Shown: one piece after another, positions 1-5,708 of the stretch | How positions within the stretch are numbered: position 1 is the first letter of the stretch | How the letters are laid out: every line of letters begins with the position of its first letter | Source: Erwinia sp. | GTDB lineage: Bacteria; Pseudomonadota; Gammaproteobacteria; Enterobacterales; Enterobacteriaceae | DNA: 10,177 nucleotides | Reading direction: 5' to 3' | Assembly: GCA_003512805.1 (NCBI GenBank) | Contig: DOOK01000284.1 | Span: 1-10,177, forward strand | The notes under the pieces: generated by a model | What the model was told of the DNA's origin: nothing | The model's input: only the letters and a program-made list of their open reading frames with translations | Databases searched by the model: none | Translations under genes and position numbers: made by a program

Positions 1-432
1 CCTGCCCGCTACGATGCAGAGTGCCAGTTGATTAATGATAAGGCTTCCCGTATCCATAACTTAACTTTCCAGGGGAAAGCCATCGATCCCAATGCCACAT
101 TTTTGGTAGCGACGAATAATTATCGCGCCTACGGCGGGAAATTTGCCGGAACCGGCGAGGATCACGTTGCTTTTGCTTCCCCGGACGAAAACCGTGCTGT
201 TGTCGCGGCGTACATTACGGCGCAAACCCAGGCGCAGGGTGAGGTCAGCCCACAGGCGGATAACAACTGGCGGCTGGAAAATATTCACAGCAAAGTGCCT
301 CTGAATATCCTTTTTGAAACCTCGCCATCGTCTAAAGCAGCCGAATTTATTAAGAACCACGGTCAATATCCACTGAAGCAAGCAGGTCAGGACGAGACGG
401 GTTTTGCGCTTTACCAGATTGGACTTAACTAA
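1..432 (+). CDS. cpdB: 2',3'-cyclic-nucleotide 2'-phosphodiesterase/3'-nucleotidase, C-terminal part
   Basis: This is the last 143 codons of CpdB; the reading frame is open from the first base, so the gene starts outside the window. CpdB is a periplasmic enzyme that opens 2',3'-cyclic nucleotides and removes 3'-phosphates, letting the cell use external nucleotides. The visible part lies in the C-terminal 5'-nucleotidase domain, which binds the nucleotide base. The stretch [15 protein letters not shown] followed by [10 protein letters not shown] and a conserved ADNNWRL segment matches what I remember of E. coli CpdB nearly residue for residue. E. coli CpdB is about 647 residues, so roughly a fifth of the protein is here. 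The metallophosphatase domain with the catalytic metal ligands is not in the window. The gene ends in TAA, followed by a short hairpin. Identification is firm; only the truncation by the window edge limits it. Confidence 0.96.
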   Translation, partial: PARYDAECQLINDKASRIHNLTFQGKAIDPNATFLVATNNYRAYGGKFAGTGEDHVAFASPDENRAVVAAYITAQTQAQGEVSPQADNNWRLENIHSKVPLNILFETSPSSKAAEFIKNHGQYPLKQAGQDETGFALYQIGLN

Positions 433-448
433 ATCATTCTCACAGCAA

Positions 449-467
449 GAGCCAGCCATGCTGGCTC
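449..467 (+). terminator. Hairpin after cpdB, possible terminator
   Basis: A perfect 8-bp inverted repeat (GAGCCAGC and GCTGGCTC) with a 3-nt loop lies 17 nt after the cpdB stop. Only a weak run of T (CATTTATT) follows, so it may be an inefficient intrinsic terminator or a 3'-end-stabilising hairpin. Between it and the small ORF at 655-771 I see no other convincing feature. Confidence 0.55.
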
Positions 468-654
468 CATTTATTGCCAGACATAATAAAGTTATGCGCT
501 GGTGGAAGACTTCAGGCTGGCAAGGGGGTCGATGCCCTGTTTTACCAGTCGACTACGTCCGTACCAATATCATTCATTTTCCCGGAAATATTCAGCTCTA
601 ACAGTTTTTGAATTCCACTGCTCAAGGGGGGAGAAAAAGAAACAGACGAGGTTG

Positions 655-771
655 TTAAGACACCAGCAAAAGCGCCTCAATCGATAACGGAACCCGCAAG
701 GTAGCCCGGCCGCCCATATCAAAAAAAAGTCCGGCGGCAACGGCAATGTCATTCTTATTCAATTCACGCAT
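655..771 (-). CDS. Small ORF, 38 aa, with class II microcin-like leader
   Basis: I do not recognise this peptide as a named protein. It is a 38-codon ORF in the gap between cpdB and fklB, starting with ATG at 771 and ending with TAA at 655-657. A near-consensus Shine-Dalgarno (AAGGAGA, 778-784) lies 6 nt before the ATG, as good as that of any gene in the window. The N-terminus reads MRELNKNDIAVAAG. From family knowledge, leaders of class II microcins are about 15 residues, begin MRE-I/L or MRTL, alternate polar and aliphatic residues, and end in GG or GA before the cut; examples are microcins N, E492, L and V. Here residue 14 is Gly but residue 15 is Leu, so the normal cut site is imperfect. 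A Gly-Gly pair does occur at residues 20-21, followed by a 17-residue hydrophobic tail (RATLRVPLSIEALLLVS). No immunity protein, peptidase-type ABC exporter or accessory protein is nearby. It could be an orphan microcin-like peptide, a decayed one, or a chance ORF. Confidence 0.55.
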   Translation of the reverse strand: MRELNKNDIAVAAGLFFDMGGRATLRVPLSIEALLLVS

Positions 772-831
772 TATATTTCTCCTTGTTAAAGCTATTTTCA
801 GCATTGATCTGGCATCCATTGCCACATCGTA

Positions 832-860
832 AATTTATTTTTAAAGACAGGGGCAGCCAA
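832..860 (-). promoter_or_regulatory. Possible sigma-70 promoter for the small ORF
   Basis: On the minus strand TTGGCT (855-860) and TAAATT (832-837) are separated by exactly 17 bp, each matching 4 of 6 consensus bases. Initiation would fall near 825, giving an untranslated leader of about 54 nt before the small ORF at 771. The region is AT-rich, so such matches arise by chance; this is a suggestion only. Confidence 0.28.
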
Positions 861-863
861 ACT

Positions 864-881
864 TTCTTAAAAATTTAAGAA
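864..881. repeat. AT-rich perfect palindrome upstream of the small ORF
   Basis: Perfect 8-bp inverted repeat TTCTTAAA and TTTAAGAA around an AA centre. It sits 3 bp upstream of the suggested -35 element of the small ORF, where an activator or repressor site could lie. No regulator can be named from the sequence. The rest of the 772-1009 gap shows no further gene or motif that I can support. Confidence 0.5.
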
Positions 882-1009
882 TACGGAAGTGTGTTTTCAG
901 AATCGATCGAATAGCTTATCAACGTGTAGAAACATTTCTTATTTAAAGAGGGTGTGGTTTCAGGCGTGATTAAAACTGCATAAGAAAAGAGGAAAAAATA
1001 ACAGGATTT

Positions 1010-1041
1010 CTGCCGGGACCGTGAAAATAATGTCCCGGCAG
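1010..1041 (-). terminator. Terminator-like hairpin after fklB
   Basis: A GC-rich 10-bp perfect stem (CTGCCGGGAC with GTCCCGGCAG, 12-nt loop) begins 9 nt after the fklB stop. On the minus strand the immediate 3' flank is A/T mixed, and a clear T run (TTATTTTTTCC) comes about 10 nt later. It is the obvious candidate for the end of the fklB transcript, though the U-tract is displaced. Confidence 0.65.
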
Positions 1042-1050
1042 GATCGGCTG

Positions 1051-1671
1051 TTACAGAATTTCTAACAGCTCAACTTCAAATACCAGCGTGCTGAATGGCG
1101 GAATAGAAGCACCGGCGCCACGCTCGCCATAGGCCAGGTTCTGTGGGATAACCAGCTCCCATTTTGAACCGACCGGCATCAGGGTCAGCGCTTCAATCCA
1201 GCCAGGAATAACGCCGCTAACCGGGAACTCGGCCGGTTCGCCACGTGCTACGGAACTGTCGAACACGCTACCGTCGATCAGTTTGCCGGTATAGTGAACG
1301 CGTACGCGATCCTGGCGAGAAGGAATAGCGCCCTCGCCCTGCTTGATAACGCTGAATTGCAGGCCGGATTCTGTACCGCTCACGCCGTCACGCTGACCGT
1401 ACTCTTCCAGGAATTTCTGGCCTTCGGCAGCCATTGCCTGCTGGCGTTCGCGACGAACCACATCGGCACGTTCGTGCACTTCACGCAGCGCGCGATGAAC
1501 AACGTCCACGGGCACAGCCGGGGAGTTCCCTTCCAGCGCGTCGCGCAGGCCAGCCAGCAACGCTTCTGGCTGCAGCCCCTGCAGCCCGGATTCCAGCAGC
1601 TGCTGGCCAACCTGTAAACCGATACCGTAGCTTGCTTGTGCTTCTACACTGTCTAAAGAAGGGGTAGTCAT
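1051..1671 (-). CDS. fklB: FKBP-type peptidyl-prolyl cis-trans isomerase FklB (FKBP22)
   Basis: FklB catalyses cis-trans isomerisation of Xaa-Pro bonds and acts as a folding helper in the cytoplasm; there is no signal peptide. The protein is 206 residues, the same length as E. coli FklB, and begins [16 protein letters not shown]. An N-terminal helical dimerisation region covers about residues 1-90, with a conserved [16 protein letters not shown] helix. The FKBP domain covers about 100-206, with VHYTGKL (125-131), VFDSS (136-140), VIPGW (154-158), AYGERG (180-185) and [17 protein letters not shown] at the end; these carry the aromatic pocket residues Tyr, Phe, Asp, Trp and Tyr. The frame is open 36 codons further upstream, but the chosen ATG at 1671 matches the family N-terminus and has AAAGGA 6 nt before it (1678-1683). 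The upstream extension looks non-coding. The gene is divergent from ytfB and is probably transcribed alone. Confidence 0.97.
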   Translation of the reverse strand: MTTPSLDSVEAQASYGIGLQVGQQLLESGLQGLQPEALLAGLRDALEGNSPAVPVDVVHRALREVHERADVVRRERQQAMAAEGQKFLEEYGQRDGVSGTESGLQFSVIKQGEGAIPSRQDRVRVHYTGKLIDGSVFDSSVARGEPAEFPVSGVIPGWIEALTLMPVGSKWELVIPQNLAYGERGAGASIPPFSTLVFEVELLEIL

Positions 1672-1706
1672 GGATTTTCCTTTACTGGTAATAAAACTGA
1701 GGACGA

Positions 1707-1735
1707 AGCATAACAGCGCAGGCAACGGGGGTAAA
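1707..1735 (-). promoter_or_regulatory. Possible fklB promoter
   Basis: On the minus strand TTTACC (1730-1735) and TATGCT (1707-1712) are 17 bp apart, and the -10 is preceded by TGT, an extended -10 motif. The start site would be near 1700, about 29 nt before the fklB ATG. Moderate match to sigma-70; no operator seen. Confidence 0.35.
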
Positions 1736-1935
1736 ACGTCATCTTCTTCAGGTGACATTTTCAGTGTAAAAGGAAACAATAACGCGGTTCGCTTCGGGCA
1801 TAAAAGCCGCGCGGTGAGTGCGCTATCAGCTATATTTCAGTAGAGGTCAACATGGGCCATATTGCCCGCAGACGAAGGAAACGCCAGCCGGCTTTATTAA
1901 AGCGGTTTATTTTATTCGCGCGAGGACCGCGCAAG

Positions 1936-1945
1936 AAGGAGGAGG
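1936..1945 (+). promoter_or_regulatory. Strong ribosome binding site that decides the ytfB start
   Basis: AAGGAGGAGG lies 5 nt before the ATG at 1951. This is a near-perfect Shine-Dalgarno inside what would otherwise be codons of a longer ORF starting at 1852. It favours 1951 as the start, or at least as a major internal start. Confidence 0.7.
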
Positions 1946-1950
1946 ACGCC

Positions 1951-2490
1951 ATGCCTGTCACCAAAGTGTCACCAGCATCGAAATGGTTTAACTGGCTCTG
2001 GCACCTGGCGGATTCTGCACGCTGGATGGATCCGCTGCCTTCTTTCCACCGTCGCGGCATCATCCTGGCCGGGGCGTTGGTGTTACTGGCTTTTTTGTGG
2101 CCTTCACCGCGACAGCCGGAACAGCCAGAGCGTGCCGTTAACGTTGAACGAACCACCACAGACGTGCCGCTGCAGGCGGAGCTTAGCGCGCCGAAAGCTG
2201 ACGACCAGAAGCCTAAAGGCGATGCTCAGGGACAATGGATAAATTATCAGATTGCCAACGGGCAGACGCTGGCACAGCTGTTCCGCGACCATAATTTGCC
2301 GGTTAATGATGTATTCGCCATGGCCCGCGTAGAGGGAAATGACAAGCCGCTAAGTAATTTACAGGCCGGTCAGGCAGTCAGGATCCGCCAGAACTCCCAC
2401 GGCGTAGTGACAGGCCTGGCCGTCACTACGGAGCAAGGCGAGATTTTATTTACCCGCCAACCGGATGGCTCGTTTCTCCAGGTCCATTAA
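1951..2490 (+). CDS. ytfB: OapA-family cell division protein YtfB
   Basis: YtfB is a bitopic inner-membrane protein that reaches the periplasm, binds glycan strands through its OapA/LysM-like domain and localises to the division septum in E. coli. From the chosen start the protein has 179 residues: a cytoplasmic part with the family hallmark WMDPLPSFHRRG (25-36), one membrane segment (about 36-51, IILAGALVLLAFLW), a Pro/charged periplasmic linker (52-93) and a C-terminal OapA domain (94-178) with AQLFRDHNLPVNDVFAMARVEG, LSNLQAGQAVRIRQN and a final FTRQPDGSF. E. coli YtfB is about 212 residues; the difference is a shorter linker. The frame is also open from an ATG at 1852, preceded by GAGG, adding a 33-residue Arg/Lys-rich cytoplasmic tail (GHIARRRRKRQ) that uses several rare codons (AGA, CGA, AGG, GGA). 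I prefer 1951 because its ribosome site is far stronger and its N-terminus aligns with E. coli. The gene is convergent with rplI. Confidence 0.92.
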   Translation: MPVTKVSPASKWFNWLWHLADSARWMDPLPSFHRRGIILAGALVLLAFLWPSPRQPEQPERAVNVERTTTDVPLQAELSAPKADDQKPKGDAQGQWINYQIANGQTLAQLFRDHNLPVNDVFAMARVEGNDKPLSNLQAGQAVRIRQNSHGVVTGLAVTTEQGEILFTRQPDGSFLQVH

Positions 2491-2498
2491 CCCTGAAA

Positions 2499-2519
2499 AC
2501 ACCGGTTCAGAGCCGGTGT
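2499..2519 (+). terminator. Terminator-like hairpin after ytfB
   Basis: ACACCGG (2499-2505) pairs with CCGGTGT (2513-2519) around a 7-nt loop, starting 8 nt after the ytfB stop and followed by CTTTC. A short stem and weak T run; probably the ytfB terminator, with the hairpin array behind it as backup. Confidence 0.6.
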
Positions 2520-2559
2520 CTTTCATCATGAATCCATCTGAAACCCGATTTCGGCAAAC

Positions 2560-2776
2560 AAAAACGCCGGCACTGGGCCGGCGTTCTTAATCACACAGAA
2601 ATGAGCATGCCAATCTTCGCAAAAACGCCGGCACTGGGCCGACGCTCTTAATCACGCAGGAATCGGCATACCCATCTTCGCAAAAACGCCGGTACTGGGC
2701 CGACGCTTTTAAATACGAAGAGGTTGGCGTACTGATTTTTGCAAACAAAAACGCCGGCACAGGGCCGGCGTTTTTT
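2560..2776. repeat. Tandem array of four terminator-like hairpins
   Basis: Four copies of one hairpin sit head to tail, with arms at 2563-2585, 2624-2646, 2685-2707 and 2750-2772; centres are 61, 61 and 65 bp apart. Each has a 9-nt left arm AACGCCGG(C/T), a 5-nt loop (ACTGG, or ACAGG in the last) and a complementary right arm, with five A on the left, which is a U5 tract on the minus strand. The spacers after copies 1 and 2 are also alike (CTTAATCAC..CAG.AAT..GCAT, then ATCTTCGC), so the whole 61-bp unit was duplicated, not just the hairpin. Copies 2 and 3 have right arms changed to GCCGACGCT; in minus-strand RNA these changes give G-U and U-G wobbles that still pair, while in plus-strand RNA they give C-A mismatches. 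The array thus looks kept for stopping minus-strand (rplI) transcripts. Apart from this array and the ytfB hairpin I see nothing in 2491-2792. Confidence 0.9.
2747..2776 (-). terminator. Primary bidirectional terminator of the rpsF-rplI operon
   Basis: Copy 4 of the array lies 16 nt after the rplI stop. The stem AACGCCGGC/GCCGGCGTT is perfect and extends into A5 on one side and T6 on the other, so it works as an intrinsic terminator in both directions. It is the best-formed copy and the first that rplI transcripts meet. Confidence 0.88.
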
Positions 2777-2792
2777 AGCGGTAGAGAAGCAA

Positions 2793-3257
<465 letters not shown>

Positions 3258-3283
3258 TTAAAGTCGTTAATTGACAACAGCCG

Positions 3284-4329
<1,046 letters not shown>

Positions 4330-4335
4330 CGCGTA

Positions 4336-4364
4336 ATCATACTGGCGACAGGGGGGAAACTCAA
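4336..4364 (-). promoter_or_regulatory. Sigma-70 promoter of rpsF-priB-rpsR-rplI
   Basis: On the minus strand TTGAGT (4359-4364) and TATGAT (4336-4341) are separated by exactly 17 bp, matching 4 of 6 and 5 of 6 consensus bases. Transcription would start near 4329. The best sigma-70 promoter in the window, as expected for a ribosomal protein operon. Confidence 0.72.
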
Positions 4365-4511
4365 GGTAAAGTCGCGGCCCAATGTAAATTATTTATCAGG
4401 CTGCGACGCGAAGCGAAAAAACCCGGCAACTCAGCCTTTTTTAGCCCTGAAGCGCGACGGTAAAGAGCAAGAATTACTAATACACTTTATCCGCAACGGA
4501 GCTAAACTTAG

Positions 4512-4557
4512 AGGGTGAAGACAAGACCCTGACGCCCGGCGTCAGATTTGTTATCTG
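4512..4557 (+). promoter_or_regulatory. Overlapping hairpins upstream of the small secreted protein
   Basis: Three inverted repeats overlap within 46 nt: AGGGT/ACCCT (4512-4516 with 4526-4530), an 8-bp perfect CTGACGCC/GGCGTCAG with almost no loop (4529-4545), and CAGAT/ATCTG (4543-4547 with 4553-4557). They share bases, so in RNA the middle one excludes the other two. They end 16 nt before the ATG at 4574. This could be a leader switch, a protein-binding site or the remains of a terminator (ATTTGTT follows the middle stem). Between here and the rpsF promoter (4365-4511) I see only AT-rich DNA and a weak A6/T6-flanked inverted repeat near 4415-4440; no gene. Confidence 0.4.
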
Positions 4558-4573
4558 ATTGTGGAGTTGCATC

Positions 4574-4780
4574 ATGAAAACCATCGCAATCGTCACCTTA
4601 CTCGGCCTCGCCTTTTCCATCCCCGCCCTTGCCAGTCAGTCTGGCTGTGAGCAGAGCGTAATCAGCGAAGCGGCGAACAGTTACGTCTATGTGAACCGTA
4701 TCGATTCGCCAACGAGCCAGATGACGGATAAACCTATGGTGACGATCCCCGCTGCGCAACGGTTAGCGCAGCAGTTGTAG
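4574..4780 (+). CDS. Small secreted protein of unknown function
   Basis: I do not recognise this 68-residue protein. It begins MKTIAIVTLLGLAFSIPALA, a typical Sec signal peptide with a Lys after the Met, a hydrophobic core and an A-L-A cut site after residue 20, leaving a mature periplasmic peptide of about 48 residues. The mature part has one Cys (residue 25), a short NSYVYVNRID segment and a C-terminal AAQRLAQQL that looks helical. It lacks a lipobox and is not a recognisable YhcN/DUF1471 domain, the family of small proteins E. coli has near this locus (YjfY, YjfN, BsmA). The frame is open from a TTG 15 nt earlier, but the ATG at 4574 gives the proper signal peptide; GTGGAG (4560-4565) serves as ribosome site. 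It is divergent from rpsF and ends only 4 bp before the yjfP stop, tail to tail. A coding region is likely from the signal peptide and codon use; function unknown. Confidence 0.75.
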   Translation: MKTIAIVTLLGLAFSIPALASQSGCEQSVISEAANSYVYVNRIDSPTSQMTDKPMVTIPAAQRLAQQL

Positions 4781-4784
4781 ACCG

Positions 4785-5534
4785 CTATAAATACCGTTTA
4801 AAAAATGCTGTTGTGGCTTCCAGTGCCGGCGGCGTGATGCGATGCCCGATGCCCTGCTCCGTGATAAACGTCAGTCCGGCATCGAGCTTCGCTTCCCTTA
4901 ACGCCCTTTCCAGCCTGACGCTCTCTGCTACAGGCACGACATCATCCGCTTCACCGTGCCAGACCAGCAGGGGCCGATCGGCTATTTTCTCCAGCCGCTG
5001 ACCGATATCATAATCCGTCAGCGGTGCCATTTGCCTGGCGAAATCCTGCGCCTGTTCAGGCGTGTTCACCACCAGCGGGGGAAATAGCGTGCGGGCCAGC
5101 GACATATAATAGCCCGAGCCCATCAGGCAGGCGACGCTGGTAAGAGCGGGGTAACGCGCCATTGCGCCTAATGCGGTCATCCCGCCCATTGAAGCCCCTG
5201 CGGCAGCGAGGCGTGTGCCCTCAATCAGTCCCTGCTGTCGTAACGACGTAATCAGCTGCGGCACTTCATCAATATTATTTTTCAGGATCGTCCAGAAATG
5301 GGTCAGGCGACGTTCGCTGTTTCCGTCATAACGGGCGCCGTGCATATCTGCATCGGGCAGAATAACGCGAAAGCCCGCCATGGCCAGCGCGACGCCGAAA
5401 TAGCTGTAAACCTCTTTCGATGAGGTGAAACCATGGAAGAAAAGAATAGTGGGCAGAGGCTGATGCCTTTTACCTGTCGGCGCAGCGTGCAGACACTCTG
5501 TCCCGGCAAAAATTTCCGTACTGACTTCAATCAT
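4785..5534 (-). CDS. yjfP: Alpha/beta-hydrolase esterase YjfP
   Basis: YjfP is a cytoplasmic carboxylesterase of the alpha/beta-hydrolase fold active on short-chain esters; its physiological substrate is unclear. The protein has 249 residues, as in E. coli. The oxyanion-hole region is FFHGFTSS (32-39). The nucleophile elbow G-A-S-M-G puts the catalytic Ser at 115. Asp198 in HGEADDVVP (193-201) and His231 in GIGHRITP (228-235) complete a likely triad. DADMHGARYDG (61-71) and GSGYYMSLARTLFPPL (139-154) are further family blocks. The ATG at 5534 has a G-rich ribosome site (AAGGGGGAG, 5538-5546). The 174-bp region shared with the divergent chemoreceptor must contain its promoter, but I find no convincing -10/-35 pair for it. 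Its end is separated by 4 bp from the small secreted protein gene, so the two convergent transcripts must overlap. Confidence 0.95.
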   Translation of the reverse strand: MIEVSTEIFAGTECLHAAPTGKRHQPLPTILFFHGFTSSKEVYSYFGVALAMAGFRVILPDADMHGARYDGNSERRLTHFWTILKNNIDEVPQLITSLRQQGLIEGTRLAAAGASMGGMTALGAMARYPALTSVACLMGSGYYMSLARTLFPPLVVNTPEQAQDFARQMAPLTDYDIGQRLEKIADRPLLVWHGEADDVVPVAESVRLERALREAKLDAGLTFITEQGIGHRITPPALEATTAFFKRYL

Positions 5535-5645
5535 GACTCCCCCTTAAGTCGTTGCACTACAGGTTACAAATACAAATAGCCAGCCGGATAGACTGTTATT
5601 TGAGTTTATTGCTTATTTAATTGATCTGAATACTGAGCGAGTCAC

Positions 5646-5672
5646 TAAATGTTTTCTTAATACGGCCGTTAA
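5646..5672 (+). promoter_or_regulatory. FliA (sigma-28) promoter of the chemoreceptor gene
   Basis: TAAA (5646-5649), 15 nt, then GCCGTTAA (5665-5672). The enterobacterial flagellar sigma-28 consensus is TAAA-N15-GCCGATAA, so 11 of 12 defined positions match with exact spacing. It lies 36 bp before the start codon of the methyl-accepting chemotaxis protein, which places that gene in the late flagellar regulon. Confidence 0.85.
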
Positions 5673-5708
5673 CCGTTATGACCCCCCTCTTTTAATACAG
5701 GCTTTTTT

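Noticed and set aside
492..566. Minus-strand frame ending in a C-terminus-like VKQGIDPLASLKSSTSA before TAA, in the gap after cpdB.
   Set aside because: It reads like the end of a protein, but the frame closes upstream with a TGA after about 25 codons, has no start with a ribosome site and I could not match it to a family. It could be a gene remnant; not enough to annotate.
404..687. Plus-strand ORFs of 61-65 codons between cpdB and the small peptide gene.
   Set aside because: No ribosome sites, unusual composition, overlap with the cpdB end and with each other; no recognisable motifs.
1672..1779. Upstream extension of fklB by 36 codons.
   Set aside because: FklB is 206 residues from the ATG at 1671 with a good ribosome site and a matching N-terminus; the extension contains the likely promoter.
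2580..2680. Tiny minus-strand reading frames in the repeat spacers (for example MGMPIPA).
   Set aside because: The 61-bp period shifts the frame in each copy, and the frames are not preserved between copies.
2560..2776. CRISPR or REP/BIME interpretation of the hairpin array.
   Set aside because: Only four units, spacers are themselves similar to each other, each hairpin carries a U-tract, and the sequence lacks the REP consensus; a duplicated terminator explains it better.
4410..4445. A6/T6-flanked inverted repeat upstream of the rpsF promoter as a terminator.
   Set aside because: Only three GC pairs plus A-T pairs with a bulge of three C; no gene ends nearby, so a terminator role is unsupported.
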